64,000 bases of DNA from contig CAVOGY010000005.1 of NCBI GenBank assembly GCA_963695675.1, positions 744,001 to 808,000 on the forward strand. Reading direction: 5' to 3'. Below, piece by piece: positions 53,415 to 62,088 of this stretch (the stretch's first letter is position 1; every line of letters starts with the position of its first letter). The DNA is from DASUPK01 sp963695675 (GTDB lineage Bacteria > Actinomycetota > Thermoleophilia > Solirubrobacterales > 70-9). The position numbers and the translations under genes were made by a program. The notes beneath the pieces were generated by a model. The model was not told the origin of the DNA and made no database searches. It saw only the letters and a list, made by a program, of their open reading frames with translations.

Positions 53415-54968
53415 GTGGCGAGCGCAGCCACTGACCCACTCTCCGGCATCGCCAGCAGCGAGGAGGAGCTCGACTGCTACTCGGGGCTCTATTCGAGCCG
53501 CGCCAGGGTGCTGCGGCCGGAGAATCTGGATCAGCTTCGTCGCATCTTCGCCTACGCCCGGGAAGGCGGGCGCCGGGTGACGTTCCGGGCGGGCGGGCAT
53601 TCCTTCGACGGTCAGTCGCTCGGCGACGACCTTGTCGTCTCGCTGGTGCGCTTCGACCAGATCGAGGTGTTCGCGAACGAGAAACGGATGCGCGTCGGGC
53701 CCGGAGCGACCTGGGGTGCGATCCTCGCGAAGCTCCAGCCCCTGGGCCTGGCGCCGGCCGTGACCGTGACGACCGAGCACGCCACGGCGGGGGGCACGCT
53801 CTCGGGGGACTGTCTTTCGAGGTTCTCGCCGGCCTACGGCAAAGAGGGGAATTGGATCGATAGCTTCGATCTGCTGACCACGGAGGGGGAGCTCCTGACC
53901 TGCGGGCGACCCCGGGAGGGAGTTCCGCAATCGGACTGGACGCGAGAGGAGCGCGTCTTCCAAGGGGTCATCGGAGGGCTGGGGTATCTCGGCGCCGTCG
54001 TCGCGATCAGCTACCGGGTCCTATCGGTGGGCGAGACCGAGGGCCGGATCGGGGTGCTGACGAAGATCAACAAATACAAGACATTCGAAAACCTCGCGGC
54101 GGACCTGGTGCCGCAGGCCGAGCAGACGTATCAAGAGGAGTCCGATCCCCAAGACCCGAAAAAGCTCGACGCCATCTCGTCGGCGCTCGATACCCGCGCG
54201 AACGGCGCCGAGGCCGCCCTGCTCTTCCGCTCGGCCTTCACCTCCGAGCCACGTCGTCGGTTGATGGCGCTCTATCGACCCCGGCTAGCGGTGCGCATCC
54301 TCGTCGAGTTGCTGATGAGGGTGCGGTTTCTCTCCGGACCGCTGTGGCGCTTCTGCTTCCGCTTCCTCTACCGCAACGACGAGGAGTACATAGACGATCT
54401 CGACGGCTTCACCTTCTTCATGGACGGCAACGCGCGGGTCAGGGGCGCGGCCAAGCGCTTCGGGATCAAGCTCGACATGATCCAGCAGACGTTCGTCGTC
54501 CCCAGCGATACGAGGGCGGAAGGGGGCTGGGACCGCGCCCGGGACGACCTGGTCGAGTGGCTCGACTACACGCACGACTTCCTGCTCGAGCGCGGCCTGA
54601 CGCCGACGATCCACGACGTCCTCTTCATACCCAAGGACTCCCCCTTCCCCTTCCTCTTGTCCGCGAGCGCCGATCTGCCCGGGTTCGCGGTGTCATACGC
54701 CTTCGAGACATCGGAGAAAGCGGAGCTCGAGCGCATCAAGGAGGCCTTCAGCGAGATGGCGGAGGTCCTACGGGAGAGGTTCGGAGGACGCGTCTATCTG
54801 GTGAAGAACGTCTGCGCCGAGCAGAAGACCCTGGCCGCGATGTACGGCGACCACGCAGTCGCCTTTTTCAATCTCAAGCGCGAGCTCGATCCCCACGGAG
54901 TCCTGCGAAACGCCTTCCTGGAGCGCAACTTCGGCGACCTGCTCGAAGCAGGCTCTACAGCCAACTAG
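53415..54968 (+). CDS. FAD-binding (VAO/BBE-type) oxidoreductase
   Basis: 517 residues from a GTG start. The N-terminal FAD-binding domain (PCMH type) reads RVTFRAGGHSFDGQSLGDDL, RVGPGATWGAILAKLQPLGL and HATAGGTLSGDCLSRFSPAY. A second region follows (GYLGAVVAISYRVLSVGE), and the C-terminal portion ends ELDPHGVLRNAFLERNFGDL. It resembles sugar-lactone or aldonolactone-type oxidases. The substrate is open. No covalent-flavin His in the usual VAO position can be confirmed by eye, although the GGHSF pattern has one His that could serve. It stands alone after the cyclase gene. Confidence 0.82.
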   Translation: MASAATDPLSGIASSEEELDCYSGLYSSRARVLRPENLDQLRRIFAYAREGGRRVTFRAGGHSFDGQSLGDDLVVSLVRFDQIEVFANEKRMRVGPGATWGAILAKLQPLGLAPAVTVTTEHATAGGTLSGDCLSRFSPAYGKEGNWIDSFDLLTTEGELLTCGRPREGVPQSDWTREERVFQGVIGGLGYLGAVVAISYRVLSVGETEGRIGVLTKINKYKTFENLAADLVPQAEQTYQEESDPQDPKKLDAISSALDTRANGAEAALLFRSAFTSEPRRRLMALYRPRLAVRILVELLMRVRFLSGPLWRFCFRFLYRNDEEYIDDLDGFTFFMDGNARVRGAAKRFGIKLDMIQQTFVVPSDTRAEGGWDRARDDLVEWLDYTHDFLLERGLTPTIHDVLFIPKDSPFPFLLSASADLPGFAVSYAFETSEKAELERIKEAFSEMAEVLRERFGGRVYLVKNVCAEQKTLAAMYGDHAVAFFNLKRELDPHGVLRNAFLERNFGDLLEAGSTAN

Positions 54969-55056
54969 GGCGACGATTCCGCGTAGCTGAACTCGATGTC
55001 GTCGGTGCTCACCCGCGGCGGCTGGGCGGCCAGCAGGACGCGGGCGAAGACGCGGC

Positions 55057-55091
55057 CTAAATAGCGAGCGGCCCGCCGAGGCGGGCCGCTC
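55057..55091 (-). terminator. strong intrinsic terminator-like hairpin
   Basis: On the minus strand GAGCGGCCCGCC and GGCGGGCCGCTC form a 12-bp perfect stem (55066-55091), followed by GCTATTTAGG. The stem, the U-containing tail and the position just after the RNA candidate argue for a terminator of minus-strand transcription. The plus-strand FAD oxidase (stop 54968) lies on the other side. Confidence 0.65.
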
Positions 55092-55240
55092 GAGGTTGAA
55101 ACGGGACCAAGTCCCGCGCTCCACACAGTGCTTGAAGTTTAGGCGCGGAGGGCGCCGGACTCGAACCGGATCCAGCCCTCGCGGACCGGACGCATCCAAT
55201 CTGTGTGGAGCGTCTCGCCTTGAGACTTCAACCCTCCGCA
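55066..55240 (-). ncRNA. structured RNA candidate with tRNA-like core (unassigned)
   Basis: The minus strand between the Ca2+/H+ antiporter stop (55306) and a terminator has no protein but dense pairing. (1) A tRNA-like 95-nt core (55239-55145) has an 8-bp acceptor stem (GCGGAGGG/CCCTCCGC), a 5-bp D-like hairpin, a TCCA-CACAGAT-TGGA arm, a 20-nt variable arm closed by a GCGA tetraloop, and a T arm CCGG-TTCGAGT-CCGG. (2) Two halves, GGTTGAA and CGCTCCACACAG, pair with TTCAACC and CTGTGTGGAGCG, with unrelated hairpins between them. The two foldings compete in part. Candidates are a Y-RNA-like (YrlA) RNA, an unusual tRNA (Sec or allo-tRNA type), or a new family. None is proven. Confidence 0.5.
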
Positions 55241-55305
55241 CCGGGCCTCAATCCACCAACTGATAGGTGACGACTGGCGCGCTGGATGCGCCGAAATATC
55301 CGGAA

Positions 55306-56364
55306 TCAGTCGTAGAGCGCGAACGCCGCCAGCACGACGTAGATCGCGATCAGCGCCAGGCCCTCGAACGTCTGGGCCTCGCCGTCCCCGGTGATCTGCC
55401 AGACGGAGATCGCTGTCAGGAAGAGGGCGCCGATATACACGGGTGCCAGCTCGAAGGTCAGGTGAGTGCTGAAGAGGAAGGAGGTCAGCACGAGCGCCGG
55501 AAAGAGGAAGGCGGCGATTTGCGCGACCGAGTTCTTCACCACCGAGATCGCCAGGTCGGACTTGCCCTTGGCGGCGAGAAAGATCCCGGTGAAGTTCTCG
55601 ACCGCGTTGCCGGCGATCGCCACTATCACCAGGCCCGCGAACGCCTTCGAGATCCCGAGGGACTGCACCGCCGGATCGAGGGCGTGTATGAACCAGTCCG
55701 AGACGAAGGCGGCGCCGGTGCCCGCCACGGCGAGCAGGGCGACCGCAAAGGTCATCGACAGCCGGGGTCTGTTCTCCCCCGTCGCGGCCTCGTCGCGGGC
55801 AGGGTCCGAGCGGAGGTAGCGCCACAGCCACGCCGCGTAGACGACCAGGAGGCAGATCGCGCCGACCGTCGAGATCCCCTCGATGTGATGGCTCGCCTTG
55901 TCGGACGAGGCGACGGAGAGCCCGATGATCACGATGACGAAGATGGAGACGAACAGCAGCGTGGCGGTGTCCTGGGGAAGGCGGGGACGGAAGCGCATGC
56001 AGCCGTCAGGCGCCCGGACCGTCCCGGTGACGATCACCAGCCCAAGCACCAGCAGCGCGTTGGCGAAGATCGAGCCGATCAGCGAGGTCTGCGCCACCAC
56101 GAGCTCGCCCGATCCAAGCGCAAACAGCACGATGAAGAACTCGGGCAGGTTGCCGAGCGTCGACTGCAGGAAGCCCGTGACCGCCGGCCCAAAGCGAAGC
56201 CCGACCTGCTCGGTCGCCAGTGCAACTACCCAGGCGAGCCCGGCCAAGGCAAGGGTCGCCGCGGCGAAGGCAGGCACCGCACCTGCGCCCGAGTAGCGGA
56301 GGACCCCGGCGATCGCGGTGATCGCCGCCGTCCCCACAAGTAGGAGCCGCTCCCCTGTGGTCAC
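55306..56364 (-). CDS. Ca2+/H+ antiporter (CAX family)
   Basis: 352 residues with about 11 hydrophobic helices in two similar halves. The first alpha repeat is QSTLGNLPEFFIVLFALGSG. The second is LVIVAIAGNAVENFTGIFLA, with the conserved Asn and Glu of cation exchangers. An acidic/charged loop of about 40 residues joins the halves. It should expel Ca2+ in exchange for H+ across the plasma membrane. The start at 56364 is followed by a clear first helix. The next region downstream, on the same strand, is the RNA candidate. Confidence 0.9.
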   Translation of the reverse strand: MTTGERLLLVGTAAITAIAGVLRYSGAGAVPAFAAATLALAGLAWVVALATEQVGLRFGPAVTGFLQSTLGNLPEFFIVLFALGSGELVVAQTSLIGSIFANALLVLGLVIVTGTVRAPDGCMRFRPRLPQDTATLLFVSIFVIVIIGLSVASSDKASHHIEGISTVGAICLLVVYAAWLWRYLRSDPARDEAATGENRPRLSMTFAVALLAVAGTGAAFVSDWFIHALDPAVQSLGISKAFAGLVIVAIAGNAVENFTGIFLAAKGKSDLAISVVKNSVAQIAAFLFPALVLTSFLFSTHLTFELAPVYIGALFLTAISVWQITGDGEAQTFEGLALIAIYVVLAAFALYD

Positions 56365-56460
56365 GCGGGGAGACTCTCAGGTTCACCGTGGCCTACTAGG
56401 GTCAGCGCGACGACAGGCCCGGACGCGGGTTTCTAGGAATAGCTACAGGAGGGAGACGGG

Positions 56461-57348
56461 ATGCATCGGCTCAGACGCCATCTCAGCTACGCGAACGTCG
56501 CGGCTTCACTCGCGCTGGTGATCGCCATCGCCGGTGGCACAACGGCGATCGCAGGCAGCGCCAAAGCGCCGAAGAACTCCGTCGTGTCGAGGAGCATCAA
56601 GCCAGGCAATGTGACGGCCAAGGACCTAGGCACCACGGTCAACGTCTCGGCGACAAGTACGGTCAGCGACCCGTCGCCGTTTGATGGGGACTATGCGACG
56701 GGCGGCGCTGAAGCGCAGTGTCCACCTGGTGCGCGTGCCTTGAGCGGAGGGGGTGGGACGGGGGGCGTAAGACGGGTCCTTCAGTTCTCGGGCCGCGTAG
56801 GCGAGGGTTGGCGGATTTCGATCGGCACCGATGATCCCGGGTCCACGCCAGTGTCAGCGACGGTCACCTGCCTGCTTCCGACACCGGGAAAGGCCGCGAA
56901 CGGAACCCTAGCCGTGCACGACAACCTTGCGCTTTCGCGATGCTCCAGCCTCGTACGGGTAGCCGCTCTGCCGTTTGACGAGAGCGCGGAAGACATAACC
57001 CACGCGGCCGATTGTCTGTGTGAAGCGATACAGGCCTCTGAACCGGCCGTCCTGGTCGGTGCGCAGCTGCTTGAAGGTACGCCACTTGCGACCGACCCGG
57101 GCCTGCAAGGCCACCGCCCGGCCATCCCCGTTTGGTCCGGGCACTGCCTCCGCGGAAATGGACCGGGTGTCCGTTCGCAACGGACTTCTCTCCGACCGAC
57201 AGGGACGGGCACCACCGCGGAATCAAGCCGCACCTGCTGCTCAAGGGTCGCGGGTGTTGTAGCGATACACGAGCGTCGACCGTACGCGAGGCGCCGGGCT
57301 CGAGCTTGGTTGCGAACCGTCCGTTGGGCTGGGTCGTCGCCATCGTGA
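56461..57348 (+). CDS. small secreted protein, 3' end uncertain
   Basis: The first ~150 residues are credible. A signal peptide (ANVAASLALVIAIAGGTTAI) is followed by a secreted segment with ASVTCLLPTPG-type pairs of Cys (AQCPPGARALSGGGGTG; SATVTCLLPTPG). Beyond about position 56910 the frame runs antisense through the next gene and loses protein character. The real stop was probably near 56,905 and was lost by a mutation or indel. The secreted family occurs in several copies in Thermoleophilia-type genomes as I recall. Its function is unknown. A GGAGG ribosome site precedes the ATG. Confidence 0.6.
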   Translation: MHRLRRHLSYANVAASLALVIAIAGGTTAIAGSAKAPKNSVVSRSIKPGNVTAKDLGTTVNVSATSTVSDPSPFDGDYATGGAEAQCPPGARALSGGGGTGGVRRVLQFSGRVGEGWRISIGTDDPGSTPVSATVTCLLPTPGKAANGTLAVHDNLALSRCSSLVRVAALPFDESAEDITHAADCLCEAIQASEPAVLVGAQLLEGTPLATDPGLQGHRPAIPVWSGHCLRGNGPGVRSQRTSLRPTGTGTTAESSRTCCSRVAGVVAIHERRPYARRRARAWLRTVRWAGSSPS

Positions 57349-58543
57349 CGAGCTCACGGGAGGCATCTGCGAGTGCGATCGTCTGATAGACGCATACCGT
57401 GGCTCCGGCAACGGGACGACCGCTGGATGTCGCCAGCGCTCCTCGGATGACGGGTGCGTCGGTAGATCGGACCGATGCCTGCGCTCGAAGCCTGCCACCT
57501 ACGTCGGCCCCTGCGTCGAGTCGTGCTGCCGGTTGCGATCCGGAGGCTGGACAAGAGTTGTCGACGTCCACGAGACGCCGGAGACACGGCGTGGACTGAT
57601 TGCCTCCGGCGTCGGTGCTGCAGATGCGCAGGTCGTTTGGCCCGTTGACCCACCCGGGATCGTTCTGCGTGTCGAGGAGCAAGGTCCGTGGACCCGGGGA
57701 ATCAGCACAAGGCTTGACACGGTCGTAGCTTCCGCCGGCTACGAACGGCACGCAAATTGCGTCCACTTTCGAAGCCACGCCGTTGACGTAGACGGTGACG
57801 GAGCGGACGCCGCCGCCGGCGTCAGTTGCGGCGGCCTGGACCGCCTGAACTCCGCGAACCGTCCCGCCGTCGAGAATCTCCCCGCTCGCGGTGATCTGCG
57901 GAGCAACTAGATCGTCAACCTCAACCAAGACGTTGGTGCTCCACGCGTAGGCCTTGTTGCTCGTGCAGGACTGACCGGTGCGCCAGCACATCAACCAGAT
58001 CCCGAAGTGATCGGTGTTCGACAGAGAGGAATGGGCCCACTGGTTGGGGCCGTTCCCGCCGTTCAACGGTAGATAGCCGCCGGCGGCCGTGGCCATTGCG
58101 GGCCCGTACCCATCGTCGTTCCCGTAATGGACGTCGACGTCGGCCGTCTTGAAGACCGTTCCACCAGGGGCGCCGACTTGCCAGACCAGGCGACCCCAGG
58201 GCCCACTCGTGCCATGCGCGTCGAGGCGAAGCCCATATCCAGAGCCGGTTCCGCACTCGTTCGAGTATGAGATCCGGTAGATACCGGCGCCAATCGTGTA
58301 CGGATCAGTTGCATAGGGCTGGGCGGACGGCGTGCACTCCTTGACGAAGTAGTTCGCATGAGCAGGTCTCGGCGCAATCAGCCCGATCAGCCCGAGGATC
58401 ACGAGCGCGGCGATCGCGACCAAGACCCGCCTGCCGCGGCGACCTCGAGCAGGGTTGATGTGGAACTCCCGCGCTGCGTTCTTCTCCACTGGATCCATCG
58501 GCCTCCTAAGACCGCGCAGCTCGAAAGTCGTCCCCCGTCTCAT
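56908..58543 (-). pseudogene. secreted beta-rich protein, frameshifted, downstream of sigma factor
   Basis: Minus-strand reading is coherent from 58543 to about 57330. A signal anchor (VLVAIAALVILGLIGLIAPR) leads to a mature part with cysteines and repeats such as GTGSGYGLRLDAHGTSG, WLMCWRTGQSCTSNKAYAWS and DAGGGVRSVTVYVNGVASK. A Greek-key-like C-terminal part then continues through at least three frame changes (VYRYNTRD near 57255, SVANGHPVHFRGG near 57160, GRAVALQARVGRKWRTFKQL in 57130-57060). It ends KVVVHG at 56908. The ATG at 58543 overlaps the upstream sigma-factor stop (ATGA). Intact, it would be a secreted surface protein with Ig-like or jelly-roll folds. The frameshifts may be assembly errors. 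Confidence 0.6.
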
Positions 58544-59931
58544 TTCTCGATCCCGAATCCGCTGGCGGAGCCGCCGCTCCCAGTCGACCCGCCGCCCCCG
58601 CCGGATGGGCCGCCGAACTCACTACCTCCGGTGGATGTCGACGACGATGTCGCCTTCGGCGCCGACTCGAAATTGAACTGGCGGACTTTCTGCTGCACGG
58701 GCGTGGGCTGCTCGTCGACCGGGGCGGTCGGCGTTGCCTCGGCGGCGACGACCTGATCGCTTTCCGTCGGCCGCGCCGGCCTGTCTTCCGGAACCGTGGT
58801 CGCCGTCGGCTCGACCGGCCGCGCCGGGCGCTCGAGCGCCGGCCTTGGCTCGCTCGGAGCGCCATCGACCGCACCCGGATCCACCAGACCTGTGGCCACG
58901 CAGGTCGCTCCGCCGGCGGCCGTCGCGCCGCAGATCGCAAGGACCTTGGCCACGGCCGCAACGCCGGCACCGCGGGCGCCGCCTGCTGTGGCCAGCGTCG
59001 CGACCTCTCCACTGCCACCGCTTCCGCGCGAAAGCACCGAGAAGGCCGCCTCGCGGACCTTGTCCACAGCGATTCCGGCGCGCTCGGCGATCCACTCGTG
59101 CGCGACGCCGCCCATCGACTGATCGAGCAGCGGGCCCCCTGGCATCAAGTCGAAGACCCGGCCCGGGATCGCGCGATAGGCCCGCAGCTTTGCGCGGCAA
59201 GTGGCGCAGCTCCTCAGATGGAACTCGACGGCTTCGGGGGATCCGTTCGCACCCTCACCGTCGGCCATCTCCGAGAGCGCGGCGGCAAGCTCCTCGCAGC
59301 GGCGGCCCTGTTCGATGTCGGCAAAGACCTGGAGGAATCGCTTCCTCCCCTCCGCCATGCACCTGTTGATCTTCGTATAGGACCAGCCCGTGATCTCGCC
59401 GATCTCGGCGTACGAATAGCCTTGGGCCTTCAGAGTCAGTGCACGAACCTCTTGCGGCTTCAGCGCCTGAAGCGCCTCTCCGCTCCGCGTGACTCGCTCG
59501 CGCCGAGCGAGCCGGTCGGTCGGCCCGGGACTCTCGGAGGCGATGAAGTCGAGTGGATCGCGGTCGTCGTCCTCGCTCGGCGGCCGCGGCGAGCCCAGGA
59601 GCCGCTCACGCTGACGGCGCACCGCCAGCGCCTCGCGCTTCGTGACCGTCTGCATCCAACGGACCAGCGCATCCCCCTCGATCAGCGGTGCTTTGGTTAG
59701 CAGGATCTCCAGGGCGCGCTGGTAGGCGTCCTCGGCGTCATCCCCGCAGATCGAATAGCGGCGCGCCGTCCGCCGAAAGACCTGGTCGTGGCTCTCGATC
59801 AATGCGCTCGCTGCGCGACGCCGCGACTCGGGCGAGGCGGTTGCCTCTCCGGCCTCGTCTCCGGATCGAGCATCGGCCTGAACTCGATCAGTTGTTCCGC
59901 CAAACGCACCCAGGCGCCTCACCTCCGACAC
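58540..59931 (-). CDS. ECF-type sigma factor with fused zinc-finger and C-terminal extension
   Basis: An RNA polymerase sigma factor. Region 2 reads RYSICGDDAEDAYQRALEIL, and region 4 has EVRALTLKAQGYSYAEIGEI and SYTKINRCMAEGRKRF. After it come a zinc-finger-like HLRSCATCRAKL motif, as in anti-sigma ZAS domains, a hydrophobic segment (VAKVLAICGATAAGGATCVA), a Pro/Thr/Glu-rich stretch and a Gly/Ser-rich tail. The C-terminal half may act as built-in anti-sigma control and membrane tether. GTG 59931 is used. GTG 60000 overlaps an inverted repeat and is less likely. It shares an ATGA overlap with the secreted gene downstream. Confidence 0.82.
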   Translation of the reverse strand: MSEVRRLGAFGGTTDRVQADARSGDEAGEATASPESRRRAASALIESHDQVFRRTARRYSICGDDAEDAYQRALEILLTKAPLIEGDALVRWMQTVTKREALAVRRQRERLLGSPRPPSEDDDRDPLDFIASESPGPTDRLARRERVTRSGEALQALKPQEVRALTLKAQGYSYAEIGEITGWSYTKINRCMAEGRKRFLQVFADIEQGRRCEELAAALSEMADGEGANGSPEAVEFHLRSCATCRAKLRAYRAIPGRVFDLMPGGPLLDQSMGGVAHEWIAERAGIAVDKVREAAFSVLSRGSGGSGEVATLATAGGARGAGVAAVAKVLAICGATAAGGATCVATGLVDPGAVDGAPSEPRPALERPARPVEPTATTVPEDRPARPTESDQVVAAEATPTAPVDEQPTPVQQKVRQFNFESAPKATSSSTSTGGSEFGGPSGGGGGSTGSGGSASGFGIEK

Positions 59932-59986
59932 ATCCAGGTGAGCCGAAAACTGCCACGACTCGCCCCGCGCCGCCAGCGGTCGTGTC

Positions 59987-60031
59987 CGCAATTTGCGCAC
60001 GCCGCTGGGCTTAAAGACTCCGCAAATTGCG
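59987..60031. promoter_or_regulatory. inverted repeat upstream of the sigma factor gene
   Basis: CGCAATTTGCG (59987-59997) and CGCAAATTGCG (60021-60031) are exact inverted copies with 23 bp between them. Each is itself nearly palindromic. Their location just upstream of the sigma-factor gene, in the region shared with the divergent gene at 60119, suggests a regulatory site, possibly autoregulation. No known consensus is matched. Confidence 0.45.
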
Positions 60032-60118
60032 CGATCGCCGTGACGATCTTCCGATCTTCGTCTCCTTGCCGACCCGGCAACGCCCTGCCATAGTCAGCCG
60101 GTGTCCGTAGGGAGGGGA

Positions 60119-60641
60119 GTGATCGCGCTGGCCACGCCTGGCCGTTGCCATCGCGTGCGGGCTCGGTGCGGCTTCCGGATCGCAGGCCGCACCGGTCGGC
60201 GCCCAGCCGCTGGCGAAGCAGCGGGTGAAGCTCGTCTTCTTCAAGGCCCGGGTCCGCTCGGACGGCTTCGTCACCCCGGGGCAGGCGGAGACCGTCGCCG
60301 TCTCCCACATGCCGCCGCGAACCAGATTCAAGATGGCGATCGAGCCTCCACCCACCACGCCGCAGTGCGGCGAGTTCTACTTCTGCGACTTCGCGCCGGT
60401 CTCGCCCGCGCCGGGCTCGGCGCCGTTCCGGACCTCGGGCAAGGGGCGGGCCCTCGTCACCTTCGTGATGCCATCGACCTACAACATCGCCACCGACCCC
60501 TTCGATCCTCGCACCCGACGCCCCGTCGGCTTCGCCAACGGCCAGGCGGTCCACATCGACGTCGACGGGGTCAGGCGGCTGCACCGGATGAGGAAGATCG
60601 GCTTCGGCTTCGGGCGGGCGATCGTGCAGACGAGCTCCTAG
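60119..60641 (+). pseudogene. secreted protein of unknown function, frameshifted near start
   Basis: A strong ribosome site (GGGAGGGGA) precedes GTG 60119, which opens VIALA. The signal-peptide continuation RLAVAIACGLGAASGSQAAP and the mature part (VKLVFFKARVRSDGFVTPGQ; CGEFYFCDFAPVSP; VHIDVDGVRRLHRMRKIGFG) are in another frame, so a single base is gained or lost at about 60130-60140. The mature part is about 140 residues, with a Cys pair in CGEFYFC. The function is unknown. A possible intact gene if the indel is a sequencing error. Confidence 0.6.
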
Positions 60642-60693
60642 CTGCGAGCGGACTTTCCCCGCCGCCGAAATCCCGAGCTATCCTCGCTCGCCC

Positions 60694-61641
60694 GTGAGCA
60701 CCTGCATCGTCACCGGAGGGGCGGGGTTCGTCGGCTCGCATCTGTGCGAGTACCTGCTCGGGCGCGGTCACCGGGTGATCTGCATGGACAACCTCGACAC
60801 CGGGACGCTCGAGAACATCGAGCACATCCGCGACGAGAACTTCGAGTTCCGCTACCAGGACCTGACCGAGTACGTCCAGGTCGACGAGCCGGTCGACTTC
60901 GTCTATCACCTGGCCTCGCCGGCGAGCCCGATCGACTACGCGCGGCTGCCGCTCCACACCCTCAAGGTCGGCTCGCACGGCACCCACCACATGCTCGGCG
61001 TGGCGAAGTTCAAGCGGGCCCGCTTCCTGCTCGCCTCGACCTCGGAGGTCTACGGCGACCCGGAGATCCACCCCCAGTCGGAGGAGTACTGGGGGAACGT
61101 CAACCCGATCGGCCCGCGCGGCGTCTACGACGAGGCCAAGCGCTACGCCGAGGCGCTGACGATGGCCTACCACCGCCAGCAGGGCGTCGACACCTGCATC
61201 GTGCGGATCTTCAACACCTACGGCTCGCGGATGCGCCCCCACGACGGCCGCGCGATCCCGACCTTCCTGCGCCAGGCCCTCCAGGACAAGCCGGTGACCG
61301 TCTTCGGCGACGGCAGCCAGACGCGGAGCTTCTGCTACGTCGACGACCTCGTCCGCGGCCTCGTCCAGCTCGCCGAGTCCGACGTCCACCTGCCGGTCAA
61401 CATCGGCAACCCGGACGAGTACACGCTGCTCCAGCTCGCCGAGACCGTGATCGAGGTGGCGGGATCGCGGTCGGAGATCGTCTTCGAGTCGCTGCCGGTG
61501 GATGACCCCAAGGTCCGCCAGCCCGACATCACCCGCGCCAAGCAGCTGCTCGGCTGGGAGCCCGAGGTGGGCCTCGGCGACGGGCTGAAGCGGACCATCG
61601 ACGAGGCCGGCGTCGAGCGCCTCGTCGGGCAGCCGAGCTAG
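60694..61641 (+). CDS. UDP-glucuronate decarboxylase-like (UXS) enzyme
   Basis: An extended SDR enzyme. The NAD motif is CIVTGGAGFVGSHLCEYLLG. The UXS-typical segment YHLASPASPIDYARLPLHTL contains the residues that distinguish UDP-xylose synthases from other epimerases. The catalytic Tyr-Lys pair is in GVYDEAKRYAEAL, and substrate-binding RIFNTYGSRMRPHDGRAIPT follows. It should convert UDP-glucuronate to UDP-xylose for envelope polysaccharides. The start is GTG 60694. At 315 residues it is the right length. Confidence 0.9.
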   Translation: MSTCIVTGGAGFVGSHLCEYLLGRGHRVICMDNLDTGTLENIEHIRDENFEFRYQDLTEYVQVDEPVDFVYHLASPASPIDYARLPLHTLKVGSHGTHHMLGVAKFKRARFLLASTSEVYGDPEIHPQSEEYWGNVNPIGPRGVYDEAKRYAEALTMAYHRQQGVDTCIVRIFNTYGSRMRPHDGRAIPTFLRQALQDKPVTVFGDGSQTRSFCYVDDLVRGLVQLAESDVHLPVNIGNPDEYTLLQLAETVIEVAGSRSEIVFESLPVDDPKVRQPDITRAKQLLGWEPEVGLGDGLKRTIDEAGVERLVGQPS

Positions 61642-62048
61642 CTGCCCGCCAGCTCGGGGTCCAGTCCCGCGTCGCGCAGCGCCTGCTTGCGGTCGGTGGA
61701 GATCTCGAGCTCTGTGACCTTCCCGTCCCGGAGGCGGAAGCGAGCGCAGCCGGGGAGCTCGCCGAGCGGCACCCCACTCGCCTTGCCGCTGCCGCTGAAC
61801 CGGTTGAAGGTCACTACCTGGTCGCCGGCGTCGAAGTACTCGAACGCCTCGGAGCGGAAGTTCTCGAAGGTGTGGAGCCAGCCCGTCCACTCGCGCCCCA
61901 TCGCCTCCACGCCGCGTGCGACGCCCTCCCTGAGGCCCTCGGGCGTGCGGAAGACGATCTCCGGATCGGCCCAGTCGACGGAGGTGAAGTCGCCACGAGC
62001 CCACGCCTCGTGGATCCGGCGAACCATGGCAACGTTCTCGCTCGACAC
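61638..62048 (-). CDS. SnoaL/NTF2-like protein
   Basis: A 136-residue alpha+beta cone fold: VAMVRRIHEAWARGDFTSVD, then WADPEIVFRTPEGLREG and a beta-rich end (FDAGDQVVTFNRFSG; FRLRDGKVTELEIS). Such proteins are small isomerases, hydratases or non-enzymatic binders, and this one cannot be assigned. A GTG start at 62048 is used. It converges on the UXS gene with a 4-bp overlap. Confidence 0.82.
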   Translation of the reverse strand: MSSENVAMVRRIHEAWARGDFTSVDWADPEIVFRTPEGLREGVARGVEAMGREWTGWLHTFENFRSEAFEYFDAGDQVVTFNRFSGSGKASGVPLGELPGCARFRLRDGKVTELEISTDRKQALRDAGLDPELAGS

Positions 62049-62088
62049 CCCGCGGGCAGTATCGCGCCCCCGGGGCTTCGCAACCCGT

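Noticed and set aside
55145..55239. Standard tRNA gene on the minus strand
   Set aside because: The T arm, acceptor and variable arm look right, but the D loop lacks the GG pair, position 33 of the anticodon loop is A instead of U, and 2 extra bases separate T stem and acceptor. I kept it only as an unassigned RNA candidate.
55145..55239. tRNA-Sec
   Set aside because: Length, 8-bp acceptor and G after the acceptor fit, but no UCA anticodon is visible in the expected loop, and no selenium genes are in the window.
56911..57348. Plus-strand tail of the secreted protein as real coding sequence
   Set aside because: The composition turns Arg/Ser/Thr rich without structure and lies opposite a coherent minus-strand protein, so it is best explained by a lost stop codon.
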